A stretch of 49,057 nt of DNA from CAYZFD01 sp964477735. GTDB taxonomy: Bacteria > Bacteroidota > Bacteroidia > Flavobacteriales > Flavobacteriaceae. The position numbers were made by a program, and so were the translations under genes. The stretch is taken from contig CAYZFD010000009.1 of NCBI GenBank assembly GCA_964477735.1, positions 1 through 49,057 of the forward strand. The letters run 5' to 3'. The notes beneath the pieces are model-generated. The model was not told the origin of the DNA. It worked only from the letters and a program-made list of their open reading frames with translations, and did not search any database. Position 1 is the stretch's first letter. Each line of letters begins with the position of its first letter. Below are positions 24,078 to 33,365 of the stretch, piece after piece.

Positions 24078-25625
24078 ATGCGATCGATTAAAATTCTATG
24101 GGTTGATGACGAAATTGAGTTACTAAAGCCTCATATTATGTTTTTGGAAGAAAAAAAATATTCCATAACGCCTTGTCAGAGTGGCTCCGACGCGATTGAT
24201 GTTGTGCAAGAATCTGCTTTTGATTTGGTTTTTTTAGACGAAAACATGCCTGGTTTGTCTGGTTTAGAAACTTTAGAAGCCATAAAAAACATCCACCCCG
24301 ATTTACCAGTTGTTATGGTGACCAAAAACGAAGAAGAAGGCATTATGGAAGAGGCCATTGGATCGAAAATTTCAGATTATCTCATTAAGCCTGTAAACCC
24401 ACATCAATTGTTGCTCTCACTCAAAAAAAACCTTGATCACAATCGACTTGTAGCCGAAAAAACAAACGCTAACTATCAGCAAGAGTTTAGAAAATTGGCT
24501 CTAGAAATGATGGAAGCCAATTCCCTAGTAGCTTGGAGTAAACTTTATCAAAAGCTCATTTTTTGGGAATTGGAACTTGATAAGATTGGTGAAACCGACA
24601 TGCTCGAAATTCTTTTAGGTCAGAAACATGAGGCCAATGCTCAATTTAGTCGATTTGTTGAAAAAAACTATCAAGAATGGATTCAGGATCATTGCGAGCT
24701 AACGCTTTCTCACAAAATATTTAAAGAAAAAGTTTGTCCGCTCCTGGAGTCAAGAAAACCAACCCTTCTCTTGGTGATAGACAACCTCAGGTATGATCAA
24801 TGGCGCGTGATTGAACCTGAGATTCGTCAATTTTTCTCCAAAACCTCTGAAGAAACCGTTTGCAGTATTTTACCTACAGCTACCCAATATGCGCGAAATG
24901 CTATTTTTTCAGGATTAACTCCCTTGGAGATGGAAAAACAACACCCAAATCTGTGGAAAAACGACACAGATGAAGGGGGTAAAAACATGTTTGAGGAAGA
25001 ATTTTTAAAAGCTCAAATACAAAGGTTAAATTTAGACGTTAAACTACAATACCACAAAATCACCAATTTAAAGTCGGGTAAAAAACTCGTCGAAACCCTT
25101 CAGGCGACCCAGGAAAACGAACTCGTTGTGTTGGTTTATAATTTTGTTGATATGATTTCGCATGCTAAAACAGAAATGGAGGTCATTAAGGAACTCGCAT
25201 CCACAGACAAAGCTTATCGCTCACTCACGCAAAGTTGGTTTGCTAACTCACCCTTAATTTCAATCTTAAAAAGGGCTCAAAAAGAAGGGTTTCAACTTAT
25301 ATTAACAACCGATCATGGCACCATAAATGTTAATCAGCCCTCCAAAATCATTGGTGATCGAGAATCCAGCCTTAACATTCGATACAAAACCGGAAAAAGA
25401 TTAAACTACGAATCGAAAGACGTGATGGCAGTGGAAGACCCAGCCACTATCATGCTGCCAAAGATCAACTTCACAAGCTCTTATGTGTTTGCCAAAGAAA
25501 GTTTTTACTTGGTTTACCCAACCAATTACAATCACTTTGTGAATTTTTTCAAAGACACCTATCAGCACGGTGGAATTTCACTAGAAGAAATGCTGATTCC
25601 GTTTGTGGTTCTTCAGCCTAAGTAA
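24078..25625 (+). CDS. porX: PorX-type response regulator with PglZ domain
   Basis: A 515-aa regulator of type IX secretion and gliding genes in Bacteroidota. The receiver domain is residues 1-120: acidic pocket D10/D11, phosphorylation site D54 in VFLDENMPG, T82 and K104. A helical linker follows, then an alkaline-phosphatase-superfamily PglZ domain (about 225-510) with LLLVIDNLRYDQW, LPTATQYARNAIFSG and LILTTDHGT as metal-site motifs. In studied PorX the effector domain has nucleotide phosphodiesterase activity and the protein acts with PorY and SigP; neither is in the window. The gene leads porX-tsaE-DUF4258. The REC-PglZ arrangement separates it from BREX PglZ. Confidence 0.92.
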   Translation: MRSIKILWVDDEIELLKPHIMFLEEKKYSITPCQSGSDAIDVVQESAFDLVFLDENMPGLSGLETLEAIKNIHPDLPVVMVTKNEEEGIMEEAIGSKISDYLIKPVNPHQLLLSLKKNLDHNRLVAEKTNANYQQEFRKLALEMMEANSLVAWSKLYQKLIFWELELDKIGETDMLEILLGQKHEANAQFSRFVEKNYQEWIQDHCELTLSHKIFKEKVCPLLESRKPTLLLVIDNLRYDQWRVIEPEIRQFFSKTSEETVCSILPTATQYARNAIFSGLTPLEMEKQHPNLWKNDTDEGGKNMFEEEFLKAQIQRLNLDVKLQYHKITNLKSGKKLVETLQATQENELVVLVYNFVDMISHAKTEMEVIKELASTDKAYRSLTQSWFANSPLISILKRAQKEGFQLILTTDHGTINVNQPSKIIGDRESSLNIRYKTGKRLNYESKDVMAVEDPATIMLPKINFTSSYVFAKESFYLVYPTNYNHFVNFFKDTYQHGGISLEEMLIPFVVLQPK

Positions 25626-25626
25626 C

Positions 25627-25634
25627 TACTTTTG
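25627..25634 (+). promoter_or_regulatory. -7 box before tsaE
   Basis: TACTTTTG is an exact TAnnTTTG match, beginning 2 bases after the porX stop and ending 10 bases before the GTG at 25645. It would allow tsaE to be expressed apart from porX with a very short 5' UTR. Confidence 0.35.
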
Positions 25635-25644
25635 TAAAAAAAAA

Positions 25645-26058
25645 GTGGTTTTAACATACGATATCTCCGAACTTCAACAAATTGCCGAGAAACTTTCGGA
25701 GGCCTTCACGCACAAAATCATCCTTTTTTATGGGGATATGGGTGCTGGAAAAACCACACTCATCAAAGCATTATGCAAAACCTGGAAAGTTGAAGATACC
25801 CCATCTAGCCCTACTTTTTCTTTGATAAACGAATACCAACTCAAAGATCAAGTCGTTTATCATTTCGATTTTTATAGATTAGAAACAGAGTCTGAGGCAT
25901 GGGATATTGGAGTGGAATCTTACTTCGAATCTGGAAATATATGCTTGGTGGAGTGGCCAGAACGTGTGCCAAGTTTTTTACCCAACAAATATCATCGCAT
26001 TGAAATTCGCATTTTAAATGAAAATACAAGAAGTTTGACATTAACAACTGTTTCATGA
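25645..26058 (+). CDS. tsaE: tRNA threonylcarbamoyladenosine synthesis ATPase
   Basis: P-loop ATPase of 137 aa needed for t6A37 modification with TsaB, TsaC and TsaD. The Walker A motif is GDMGAGKTTLIKAL, followed by SSPTFSLINEY, HFDFYRLE and CLVEWPERVP, all diagnostic. GTG 25645 was chosen: it gives a start VLTYDISELQQIAEKL like other TsaE proteins, and the upstream in-frame TTG would begin inside porX. No ATG is present. The stop overlaps the next ATG as ATGA. TsaB and TsaD genes are not in the window. Confidence 0.93.
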   Translation: MVLTYDISELQQIAEKLSEAFTHKIILFYGDMGAGKTTLIKALCKTWKVEDTPSSPTFSLINEYQLKDQVVYHFDFYRLETESEAWDIGVESYFESGNICLVEWPERVPSFLPNKYHRIEIRILNENTRSLTLTTVS

Positions 26059-26405
26059 ATTTTTACAAACGATTGGGTTATTATCTGGGTGGATTTTCAA
26101 TAGGGCTCATTATTTTGGCTTTCTTTTTAAGCGGAAAGCGCACAAAATGTCATTATGGCCCACAGGCTAGAGTGTTGCACAACATAAGTTTAAAAAAACA
26201 CCTTTTTGATGATGATTTCCCCAAAAACCTTAGTGATTCTATTTCTGTAGAAAAATTATTGAGTACGGCAAAGGTTGATTTTTCGAGAAGCAACACCAAG
26301 GTTGATTCTTGCAAAGTTTACATGATCGAAACAAGTGTTGGAAATTTTGAAGTCGAAAACTGCGAAAACAAGGCTTTATTTAAAAACTTTAACACAAAAG
26401 ACTAG
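26055..26405 (+). CDS. DUF4258-like small membrane protein
   Basis: A 116-aa protein with one N-terminal membrane helix (about 8-26, YYLGGFSIGLIILAFFLSG), then GKRTKCHYGPQARVLHNI and a soluble tail with three further cysteines. I recall this arrangement as a DUF4258 protein found downstream of porX and tsaE in Flavobacteriia. In many of those genomes an alanine dehydrogenase gene lies between, and it is absent here. Translation is coupled to tsaE (ATGA). The stop codon shares CTAG with the convergent proline dehydrogenase stop. Function unknown. Confidence 0.7.
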   Translation: MNFYKRLGYYLGGFSIGLIILAFFLSGKRTKCHYGPQARVLHNISLKKHLFDDDFPKNLSDSISVEKLLSTAKVDFSRSNTKVDSCKVYMIETSVGNFEVENCENKALFKNFNTKD

Positions 26406-27571
26406 CCCAATTTTCTTCTAACCCTTTCTTTTTTTAGCAATTCCAGCTCACGATTGGTTTGTCCCGCTACCGATGTGTTCTCCTCTGCCCTTCTTATGAG
26501 GTAGGGCATCACGTCTTTCACAGGCCCGAAAGGCAAGTATTTGGCTACGTTATAACCTTCATCTGCCAAATTGAAGCTAATGTGGTCGCTCATGCCATAC
26601 AATTGTCCGAACCAAACTCTGGAATCATTGTTTTTGATTCCTAACTTTTTCATTTCACTCAAAATATCTAAAACAGATTGCTCATTATGGGTTCCAAAAA
26701 AAAGCACTGCGCTTCTGATTCGATTCAGTAAAAATGAAGACACATCATTAAACTGCTTATCAGTAGTTTGTTTATCAGCGCAAATCGGCGAAATGTATTT
26801 GAGGGCATGGGCTCTTGCCCGCTCTTTTTCCATATAGGCGCCTCTAACAAGCTTTAGACCAACAAAGAAAGATTCTTCTTCTGCTTCCTGACAGATTTTT
26901 TTTACATAATCGAAACGATCATGACGATAGAGTTGAATGGTATTAAAAACTATGGCATGGTTTTTATTAAAACGTCGCATCATGTTTTCAACGATTTGAT
27001 CAACAGCAGGTTGAATCCAACTCTCTTCAGCGTCAACAAGCAGCATGATATCTAAATCAGCCGCACGCTGACAACATCGTTCGAACCGACCCACCACGCG
27101 TGCCCATTCTTCAGACTCCACAGCAGATAGGGGTTGATTTGAACTTTGTTTTTCATACAAAACAAATCTACCAAAACCCGAAGGTTTAAAGACTGCAAAT
27201 GGAATGGAATCGTGGGTTTTCACAAACTCCATCACCCTAAGGGTTCTTGTTAAACACGCATCAAAGACCGCTTCTTTTTCTGCCCCCTCAACGGAGTAAT
27301 CTAGAACCGTATGGACACCATTTTCATGCATTTTTTCAACATTAGGCATGCATTCCTCTTCGGTAGTTCCGCCACAAAAATGATCAAAAACAGTTGCTCG
27401 AATTAAGTTCTCAACGGGAAGTTTGCTTTTGAGGGCAAAGTGAGTCACCGCTGTTCCTATTTTCACCAATGGTTCGTTCGAGATGAGTTTAAATAAAAAA
27501 TATGCTCGCTCTAAATCTGCGTCAGATTTCAGCTTAAAGGCGGTTTCGGTGTTCTCAAACAAAGTTGCCAT
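26402..27571 (-). CDS. Proline dehydrogenase
   Basis: Monofunctional FAD enzyme of 389 aa oxidising proline to pyrroline-5-carboxylate; the P5C dehydrogenase half is absent, as is usual in Bacteroidota. The barrel shows FKPSGFGRFVLYEK (about 126-139), LLVDAEESWIQPAVD, QLYRHDRFD, GLKLVRGAYMEKERARA, FGTHNE and VWFGQLYGMSDHISF. The last, with YNVAKYLPFGPVKDVMPYLIRR, is the signature for proline and FAD binding. ATG 27571 gives MATLFENTETAFKLKSD; the ten upstream residues do not fit the family. It is divergent from aroB with 62 bases between the start codons. Confidence 0.93.
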   Translation of the reverse strand: MATLFENTETAFKLKSDADLERAYFLFKLISNEPLVKIGTAVTHFALKSKLPVENLIRATVFDHFCGGTTEEECMPNVEKMHENGVHTVLDYSVEGAEKEAVFDACLTRTLRVMEFVKTHDSIPFAVFKPSGFGRFVLYEKQSSNQPLSAVESEEWARVVGRFERCCQRAADLDIMLLVDAEESWIQPAVDQIVENMMRRFNKNHAIVFNTIQLYRHDRFDYVKKICQEAEEESFFVGLKLVRGAYMEKERARAHALKYISPICADKQTTDKQFNDVSSFLLNRIRSAVLFFGTHNEQSVLDILSEMKKLGIKNNDSRVWFGQLYGMSDHISFNLADEGYNVAKYLPFGPVKDVMPYLIRRAEENTSVAGQTNRELELLKKERVRRKLG

Positions 27572-27633
27572 GGGGGTGATTTTACAAGCTAAGGTACACA
27601 AGTTTTAGAAAAAAAAGTGGTTATTTTGCAGGC

Positions 27634-28701
27634 ATGAATTCAATTTCGTCAAAGAATGCTATGGTTCATTTTGGTCTGAAAGGCTATGAATATATTTCTA
27701 AGCTTTTAGAAACCAAGCCTTATTCGAGTGTGGCGATTCTCGTGGATGAAAACACACATCACAGTTGTTTGCATGTCTTTTTATCCAAAGTATCGCTCCA
27801 AAACTTTGAAATCATAGAGATTGATGCTGGAGAAGAACACAAACATCTTCAAACTTGTTTAGGGGTTTGGGAATCGATGTCTGCACTTGGAATGGACCGC
27901 AACAGCTTGCTCATTAACTTAGGGGGCGGTGTAGTAACTGATTTGGGAGGTTTTGTAGCTTGTGCCTTCAAACGAGGAATTGATTTTGTGAATGTGCCCA
28001 CTACTTTGTTGGCTATGGTTGATGCCTCTGTTGGTGGAAAAACAGGTGTAGATTTAGGGGTGTTAAAAAATCAAATAGGAATCATTCAGGAGCCACAAAT
28101 GGTTTTGGTGGATGCTGATTATTTAGACACACTTCCTTCAAGAGAATATCGAAGTGGCTACGCTGAAATGCTTAAGCATGGACTAATCGCTGATGCTAAT
28201 TATTGGCAAATTTTGAGTCAATATGACGAAATCACTACCGATGCCCTATTAGGACATATTCATCACTCTGTGGGAATAAAAAGTAAGGTCGTGAGTGAGG
28301 ACCCCAATGAAAAGGGTCTTAGAAAAATTTTAAACTTCGGTCACACGCTCGGACATGCGCTGGAATCGTATTTGTTAGAAAAAGACCCTAAACAAAGACT
28401 TTTGCATGGCGAAGCCATCGCTGTAGGTATGATTTTGGAAGCTTTTCTCTCCACCAAATTGTGTGGATTAGATTTTACTTCTTGTGCGCAAATAAAAACC
28501 ACCTTTTTGTCGATTTACCCGAAAATCGAAATCGACAAAACCACACAAAAAGCTGTTGTTGATTTGTTGAAATTTGACAAGAAAAATAGCCACGGCAAAG
28601 TGCTTTTTGTTTTGCTCAAAAAAATTGGCTCAGCTGTTATCGATATAGAAGTCGATCAGCCTCTTATCGATCAAGCATTTGAGTTTTACTTACAAGATTA
28701 A
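27634..28701 (+). CDS. aroB: 3-dehydroquinate synthase
   Basis: Second step of the shikimate pathway, 355 aa, NAD and divalent-metal dependent. VDAGEEHKHL, INLGGGVVTDLGGFVACAFKRG, VPTTLLAMVDASVGGKTGVD and YRSGYAEMLKHGLIAD (metal Glu and catalytic residues) are present, as are FGHTLGHALES and LHGEAIAVGM, which supply the metal His ligands. Full length with no anomaly. Its 3' end shares TTAA with the ppc stop on the other strand. No other aro gene is in the window. Confidence 0.96.
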   Translation: MNSISSKNAMVHFGLKGYEYISKLLETKPYSSVAILVDENTHHSCLHVFLSKVSLQNFEIIEIDAGEEHKHLQTCLGVWESMSALGMDRNSLLINLGGGVVTDLGGFVACAFKRGIDFVNVPTTLLAMVDASVGGKTGVDLGVLKNQIGIIQEPQMVLVDADYLDTLPSREYRSGYAEMLKHGLIADANYWQILSQYDEITTDALLGHIHHSVGIKSKVVSEDPNEKGLRKILNFGHTLGHALESYLLEKDPKQRLLHGEAIAVGMILEAFLSTKLCGLDFTSCAQIKTTFLSIYPKIEIDKTTQKAVVDLLKFDKKNSHGKVLFVLLKKIGSAVIDIEVDQPLIDQAFEFYLQD

Positions 28702-31438
28702 GCCGAGTTTCTACTAGCATTGATGTTCCCAAACAAAGAGCGCGTCACCATTTTTTCATAAACTTCGAGTCGATCCAAATTGGTGTTTTTGTTTAACTCC
28801 ATATTTTGAATTTCTCTTAAAGCGTATTGCTGAATGGTGATGAGCGGTAAAACAATTTTTTCACGAACCATAATAGAGGCTTTTCCAGCAGGTTCGTTTT
28901 CCATCAATTCTTTATAACCCGTAAGTTTCAGAATCATTTTTTTAGAGAGCTCATATTCTTCATAAATAAGCTTCCAAAAATCACCATAGTTTTCATCCTC
29001 AGCCATGTAGGCCGTGAGTTTGAAAAAAGACTTAGTGAGACTCATCATGCTATTCGATATCAGTGTTCTGAAAAATGGAGAATTGGTGTAAAGTGATTTC
29101 ACTTCTTTAAACTTCCCTTTTTGCTCGAAAGAAGCTAGGGCTGTTCCAACACCATAAAATCCTGGCACATTTTGCTTGAGTTGGCTCCAGCTTCCTACAA
29201 AAGGAATGGCCCGAAGGTCTGAAAAAACCAATCCTTCAGCTTTTCCTCGCTTAGAGGGGCGACTGCCAATGTTCGTTTTGGCATAATATTTAAGGGTGCT
29301 CATGTGCTCCAAATAAGGTAAAAACTTTGGATGTGCTTTAAAATCTGCATAGGCTTGGTAACTTATTTGCGCCAAGGCTTTCATAGTTTTACGGTCCTCA
29401 GTCGAAAAATTACTTCCTTCTTGGTTGTAAACCTTGTTAGAAAGACCAGAACTCAACAGTTGCTCGAGATTGTACTGGCAAGAATTGATGTTACCAAAGT
29501 TAGAACTAATGGTTTGCCCTTGAACTGTCAATTGAATTTCATCAGATTCAATGTTAGAACCCAAAGAAGCATAGAATTGATGCGTGTTTCCACCCCCACG
29601 AGCTGGTGGACCTCCTCTACCATCAAAAAATAAAGCCTTAACACCATATTTCCTAGAAATCCTAGAAAGCTTTTCTTTCGCTTGATAAATACTCCAATTC
29701 GCCATTAAATAACCCCCGTCTTTGGTGCCGTCAGAGAATCCTAGCATGATGGTTTGTCGATTTCCTCTTCGCTCTAAATGGGCTCTATAAACAGGATTCG
29801 CATATACAGTTTCCATTACTTCAGAGGCAACCTGCAAATCAGAGATGGTTTCGAATAAAGGAGCAATGTCAACAGTCGGGGTTTCCCAGCCACTTAATCG
29901 AATCAAAGAAAGCACTTCGAAAATGTTGAGTGCAGTTTGGTTGTTGCTTATGATATAGCGGTGACAAGCTTCTTCGCCATTGAATTCTTGGATTTGTTTC
30001 ATGGCTCTAATCGATCCTAAGGTTTGATTCACAAGCTCATTCGACGAAAATGATGGCTTGATATCACCTTTTAGGTTGGTTAGAACATCGATCTTTTTAG
30101 CTTCAGTTAGTTGATTGAAATTATCAGGGAAATCAATTAGTTTTTTAGATGAAGCTTCTTTCATTAGCTCCGAAAAAGCAGCGTGATGAACTCTAGAGTC
30201 TTGTCGAATGTCGAGTGCGGCAAAATGATAACCAAAAAGTTCAACCCTGCCCATCACTTGCTCTAGTTCTTTAATAAATAAAGATTGATGCTCTTCAACC
30301 AATATTTTGTGGATCACTTGAAGTTTATCTTTCAATTCTTCTAAACCAATTAAAGGCGCTGTAGGCTTCTGAAAAATACTTTTGTATAATTTGGTTTCAA
30401 GTTCAACAACCAAAGGTTCTACGTTTCTAAAAGTCAATCGCTTANNNNNNNNNNNNNNNNNNNNNNNNNNNNNNNNNNNNNNNNNNNNNNNNNNNNNNNN
30501 NNNNNNNNNNNNNNNNNNNNNNNNNNNNNNNNNNNNNNNNNNNNTTTGGTTTCAAGTTCAACAACCAAAGGTTCTACGTTTCTAAAAGTCAATCGCTTAC
30601 GCAATCTCCTAAGGTCTCGATAATAATTTTTAATTACGGTACTTCGTAAGTGGTTGGCGGTTTTGAGCGTAATTTCTGTGGTTACAAATGGATTTCCATC
30701 ACGATCACCTCCAGGCCAAAAACCCAACTCAATAATTTTGTTGTCGAATGATTTACCTTCAAAAACATTTTGCTTAATGTAATTGTGAATATTGCTTATG
30801 GCAAAATAAAATACATTTTCGAGGTACCAAGTTAAACTAAGCGCTTCGTCAAATGGGGTTGGTTTCTTTTTTTTAAAAAAAGGGGTTTTTCCTAGCTGTG
30901 CAAGCAACATTTTAATGTTGGCCAGATCATTAGCCTTTACTGCATCTGCCAAGTCTGTGATAATTCCTAAAACAGAACCTGGATAGAATTGTGTGGGATG
31001 AGCAGTGAGCACAGGTCGAATGCGAAGTTTGTTTAAATATTTTTGAAAATCTTTTGTTTTTCCCTTGGCTTTAGCCTCATCCTTAGCATTTCGAAGTGTA
31101 CCTTGACCATCTAAATTGTTGATGTCTGCAAAACCAGCTTCTTCAATAGCATCAAACAAAACCACCTGTCTTTCGATATATTGAATAAACCTAAACATCG
31201 TGGTGCGCTGTTGTTCTTCTGTGTAATCAGTAAGATAACGGTCATAAAATTGTTGCACGATCTGGGTAGGATTCTGGTTTTTCTCGTAACCTTGTTCACA
31301 GAGTTCAGAAAACAAAGGCAGCAAAACGCCTGTGTTGGCTATACCAGAGTATGGTAATTTTGAAAATAGACTGTTATAAATGTGAAATTTAGAAAGAACA
31401 AGGTCGTTAAAACGATCTATTTTGGTTTTTCCAGGCAT
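28698..31438 (-). CDS. ppc: Phosphoenolpyruvate carboxylase (split by a false gap)
   Basis: Anaplerotic enzyme making oxaloacetate from PEP and bicarbonate. As written, the gene is cut by 100 N at 30445-30544, but the same 55 bases stand on both sides. Collapsing them joins ...RKRLTFRNVEPLVVELETK to LYKSIFQ in frame and gives about 861 aa, a normal length. Active-site motifs: LTAHPTQ (catalytic His), GGDRDGNP, FFDGRGGPPARGGG (the mobile loop, with Asp where E. coli has His) and QGQTISSNFGN. The C-terminus ends RNSA, where the usual enzyme ends RNTG, the aspartate-inhibition end. The Lrp gene lies 33 bases upstream in the same direction. Confidence 0.94.
30390..30444. repeat. ppc: 55-bp contig-end duplicate, left copy
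   Basis: Identical to 30545-30599 on the far side of the N run. Both copies encode the same residues (TFRNVEPLVVELETK) in the same frame of ppc, so this is one locus present at the ends of two contigs rather than a genomic repeat. Confidence 0.95.
30445..30544. other. Assembly gap (100 N) inside ppc, probably artefactual
   Basis: Exactly 100 N between two identical 55-base flanks. An overlap of this size is what a de Bruijn assembler with k = 55 could leave between adjoining contigs. Removing the N run and one flank restores the ppc reading frame, so no sequence is missing. Confidence 0.95.
30545..30599. repeat. ppc: 55-bp contig-end duplicate, right copy
   Basis: Second copy of the 55 bases described at 30390-30444. 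It continues into the N-terminal part of ppc (RDLRRLRKR). Confidence 0.95.
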
Positions 31439-31471
31439 GGAATGAAAGCGTTTTTAGGGGTTAAAATACTT

Positions 31472-31951
31472 TTATAATTCGTTGAAGATTCGGTGCATCA
31501 AACGTTTTTTATCGTTGATACTTTCCTCTAATGAAATCATGGTTTCAGTTCTAGAAACGCCATCGATATCATCAATCATAAAAATAATATCTTTTGCATG
31601 TTCTGTGTTTTGAGCCCTAACCTTACAGAAAATGTTAAATTTTCCGGTAGTGATATGCGCCACGGTAACGTAAGGAATTTCATTGAGACGCTCGATGACA
31701 AATTTAGTTTGATGGGTTTTCTCTAAAAATATTCCAATGTAGGCGATGAATGAATACCCCAGTTTTTGATAATCCAGTGTAAGGGTTGAACCTTTAATAA
31801 TTCCAGCATCTTCCATTTTTTTAACCCGAACATGTACCGTCCCTGCAGAAATTAGAAGTTTTTTAGCAATGTCAGTGAATGCCACTCGAGTGTTATCAAT
31901 GAGCATGTCTAAAATTTGGTGGTCGATTTCGTCTAATTTGAATTTAGCCAT
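31472..31951 (-). CDS. Lrp/AsnC-family transcriptional regulator
   Basis: A 159-aa feast/famine regulator. The winged helix is residues about 4-62 (LDEIDHQILDMLIDNTRVAF, TVHVRVKKMEDAGII). The ligand-binding RAM domain is about 70-145 (YIGIFLEKTHQTKFVIERL, VAHITTGKFNIFCKVRAQN). Such proteins bind as octamers and sense amino acids. It lies 33 bases upstream of ppc in the same direction and may be cotranscribed with it. Regulation of ppc or of itself is inference, as no repeat operator was recognised. The 92-base upstream interval is very AT-rich and has no exact -7 box. Confidence 0.9.
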   Translation of the reverse strand: MAKFKLDEIDHQILDMLIDNTRVAFTDIAKKLLISAGTVHVRVKKMEDAGIIKGSTLTLDYQKLGYSFIAYIGIFLEKTHQTKFVIERLNEIPYVTVAHITTGKFNIFCKVRAQNTEHAKDIIFMIDDIDGVSRTETMISLEESINDKKRLMHRIFNEL

Positions 31952-32043
31952 TTTTAAATTTTTTGCAAATAAACTAATTTTTCTTTAAAGATTATTCAAT
32001 TTTTTATGAAAATTACAAAATTTTGGTAGTCAAAAGAAAAAAA

Positions 32044-33114
32044 TTAAACAAAAAAGCTAAGTTTTAAGGGATCTTCATTAGAATTGTTAAGCCTATAACA
32101 TGATCTGATTTCATCAAAGTGACCTTCAACAATAAGATCGCGATGTGCAAATTTGGGATCACATATAGTCATAGGTTCAGCTTTAAAAAACAATCTATTA
32201 TTTTGCAAAACCTCTAAATACTGAACAAAAAAAGCATCAGAATGATCTTTTGAATTTATCAATTTTAGGTCAGCAAAATTTTGAAGGTTTTGAGGAATCG
32301 CATCGTATTGGGAGAAAGAAAATTGCTGAAATTTTTCTTCATGAAGAAGCTGAAGTGCAGTCACTAATGCTGTGAAAATATATTGACGTGTCTCTTCCCT
32401 GGAATAATCCAACCCATTATGACCCGCTTCAAACAAAATTGTGGGTACGCCAAGCGACTGAAAGGTGTCTCCAACACAGTTAAGATTAAAGGCGTCGTCA
32501 TAGCGCCCTATTTGGCCAGGAATTAACGGTTCGAGTTTGGCTTTAATTCCTGCAATGATTTGCATAGCCACCAGCCTGGAAGGCGTGATTTGCTTTGCAG
32601 CATCGGCAGAAGGAGATAAAAACGAAACCCTTGCGGGCTTTCCACTATGGCCTGCACCAAAAATGGTGCGTTGATCGTGAAGGTTAAAACAATAATGTGG
32701 TGAAAAACCATCAAAAACAGAACGCAAAACAACTGATTCTTTTTGAGAAAGATCCTGAGCATCTCGATTCAAATCCATTTGATCAGCATTGCTTCGTGTG
32801 TAGGCTAAGGCTCCATCAGGATTAAGCATAGGAATGATGCAAAGACTGAATGAAGCTAGAAGGTTTTTAGTTTCTTTAAAATCTAGAAAATTCAAAAAAT
32901 CTAACAAGGCTTTGGTTGTTGTGGTCTCGTTTCCATGCATTTGCGACCACATCATGACACGAATTGGACCATTTCCTTTTCGAATCATTCTGATAGGTCT
33001 GTTTTGTTCACTTAGCCCAATCTCTATAAATGGATGATTAAGCCAAGTGGATTCTAATAATAAAGGCGGTAAATATCGACCAGAAACTTCTTTGTTTTTA
33101 AACTGACTATGCAA
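32044..33114 (-). CDS. M14-family zinc carboxypeptidase
   Basis: A 356-aa peptidase without an apparent signal peptide, so probably cytoplasmic. Zn ligands: H60 and E63 in SQMHGNETT, and H146 in FNLHDQ. Substrate-binding residues lie in MLNPDGALAYTRSNADQMDLNRD (Arg and Asn), and the catalytic Glu in ILFEAGHNG. This arrangement resembles the peptidoglycan-peptide and succinylglutamate-type M14 branches. The upstream intergenic region carries three phased palindromes, one of them over a TACATTTG -7 box for this gene (33143-33150), suggesting control by the divergent XRE protein. The physiological substrate is not known. Confidence 0.85.
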   Translation of the reverse strand: MHSQFKNKEVSGRYLPPLLLESTWLNHPFIEIGLSEQNRPIRMIRKGNGPIRVMMWSQMHGNETTTTKALLDFLNFLDFKETKNLLASFSLCIIPMLNPDGALAYTRSNADQMDLNRDAQDLSQKESVVLRSVFDGFSPHYCFNLHDQRTIFGAGHSGKPARVSFLSPSADAAKQITPSRLVAMQIIAGIKAKLEPLIPGQIGRYDDAFNLNCVGDTFQSLGVPTILFEAGHNGLDYSREETRQYIFTALVTALQLLHEEKFQQFSFSQYDAIPQNLQNFADLKLINSKDHSDAFFVQYLEVLQNNRLFFKAEPMTICDPKFAHRDLIVEGHFDEIRSCYRLNNSNEDPLKLSFFV

Positions 33115-33139
33115 TTTCGTAGAATGTTTAAAATTATAG

Positions 33140-33199
33140 TTACAAATGTATAACGCAATAGATTTACATCTGTAACCATTCTTTTAATTACAAATGTAA
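33140..33199. promoter_or_regulatory. Three phased palindromic operators
   Basis: TTACAAATGTAT (33140-33151), TTACATCTGTAA (33164-33175) and TTACAAATGTAA (33188-33199) share the palindrome TTACAnnTGTAA, and their starts are exactly 24 bp apart. The first covers the minus-strand -7 box TACATTTG of the M14 gene. The XRE protein encoded next to them is the obvious candidate to bind. Bases 33200-33365 are AT-rich and show nothing else definite. Confidence 0.7.
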
Positions 33200-33365
33200 A
33201 CGAAATGAAGCTGTTGACGGGGTTTTGAGGTGTTAAATGAAGTGTAAAATACTTAAAACATTTATTTTCAATATTTTATATATTAATATTTAATGTATTT
33301 AATTAAATATATAGACTGGTTTTAGAACGGTTTTTAAATAAAAAATCAACATTTAAAATTATTTT

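Noticed and set aside
24078..25625. BREX phage-defence PglZ gene
   Set aside because: The PglZ domain is fused to a receiver domain with intact phosphorylation residues, the PorX architecture, and no brx or pgl genes are near.
30390..30599. Tandem 55-bp duplication in ppc
   Set aside because: The copies flank an N run and encode the same residues in frame; a contig-end overlap explains them fully.
33200..33365. Replication origin or small RNA in the AT-rich interval
   Set aside because: AT-rich with short ATATTAATATT-like symmetry only; no DnaA boxes, terminator or conserved structure could be recognised.
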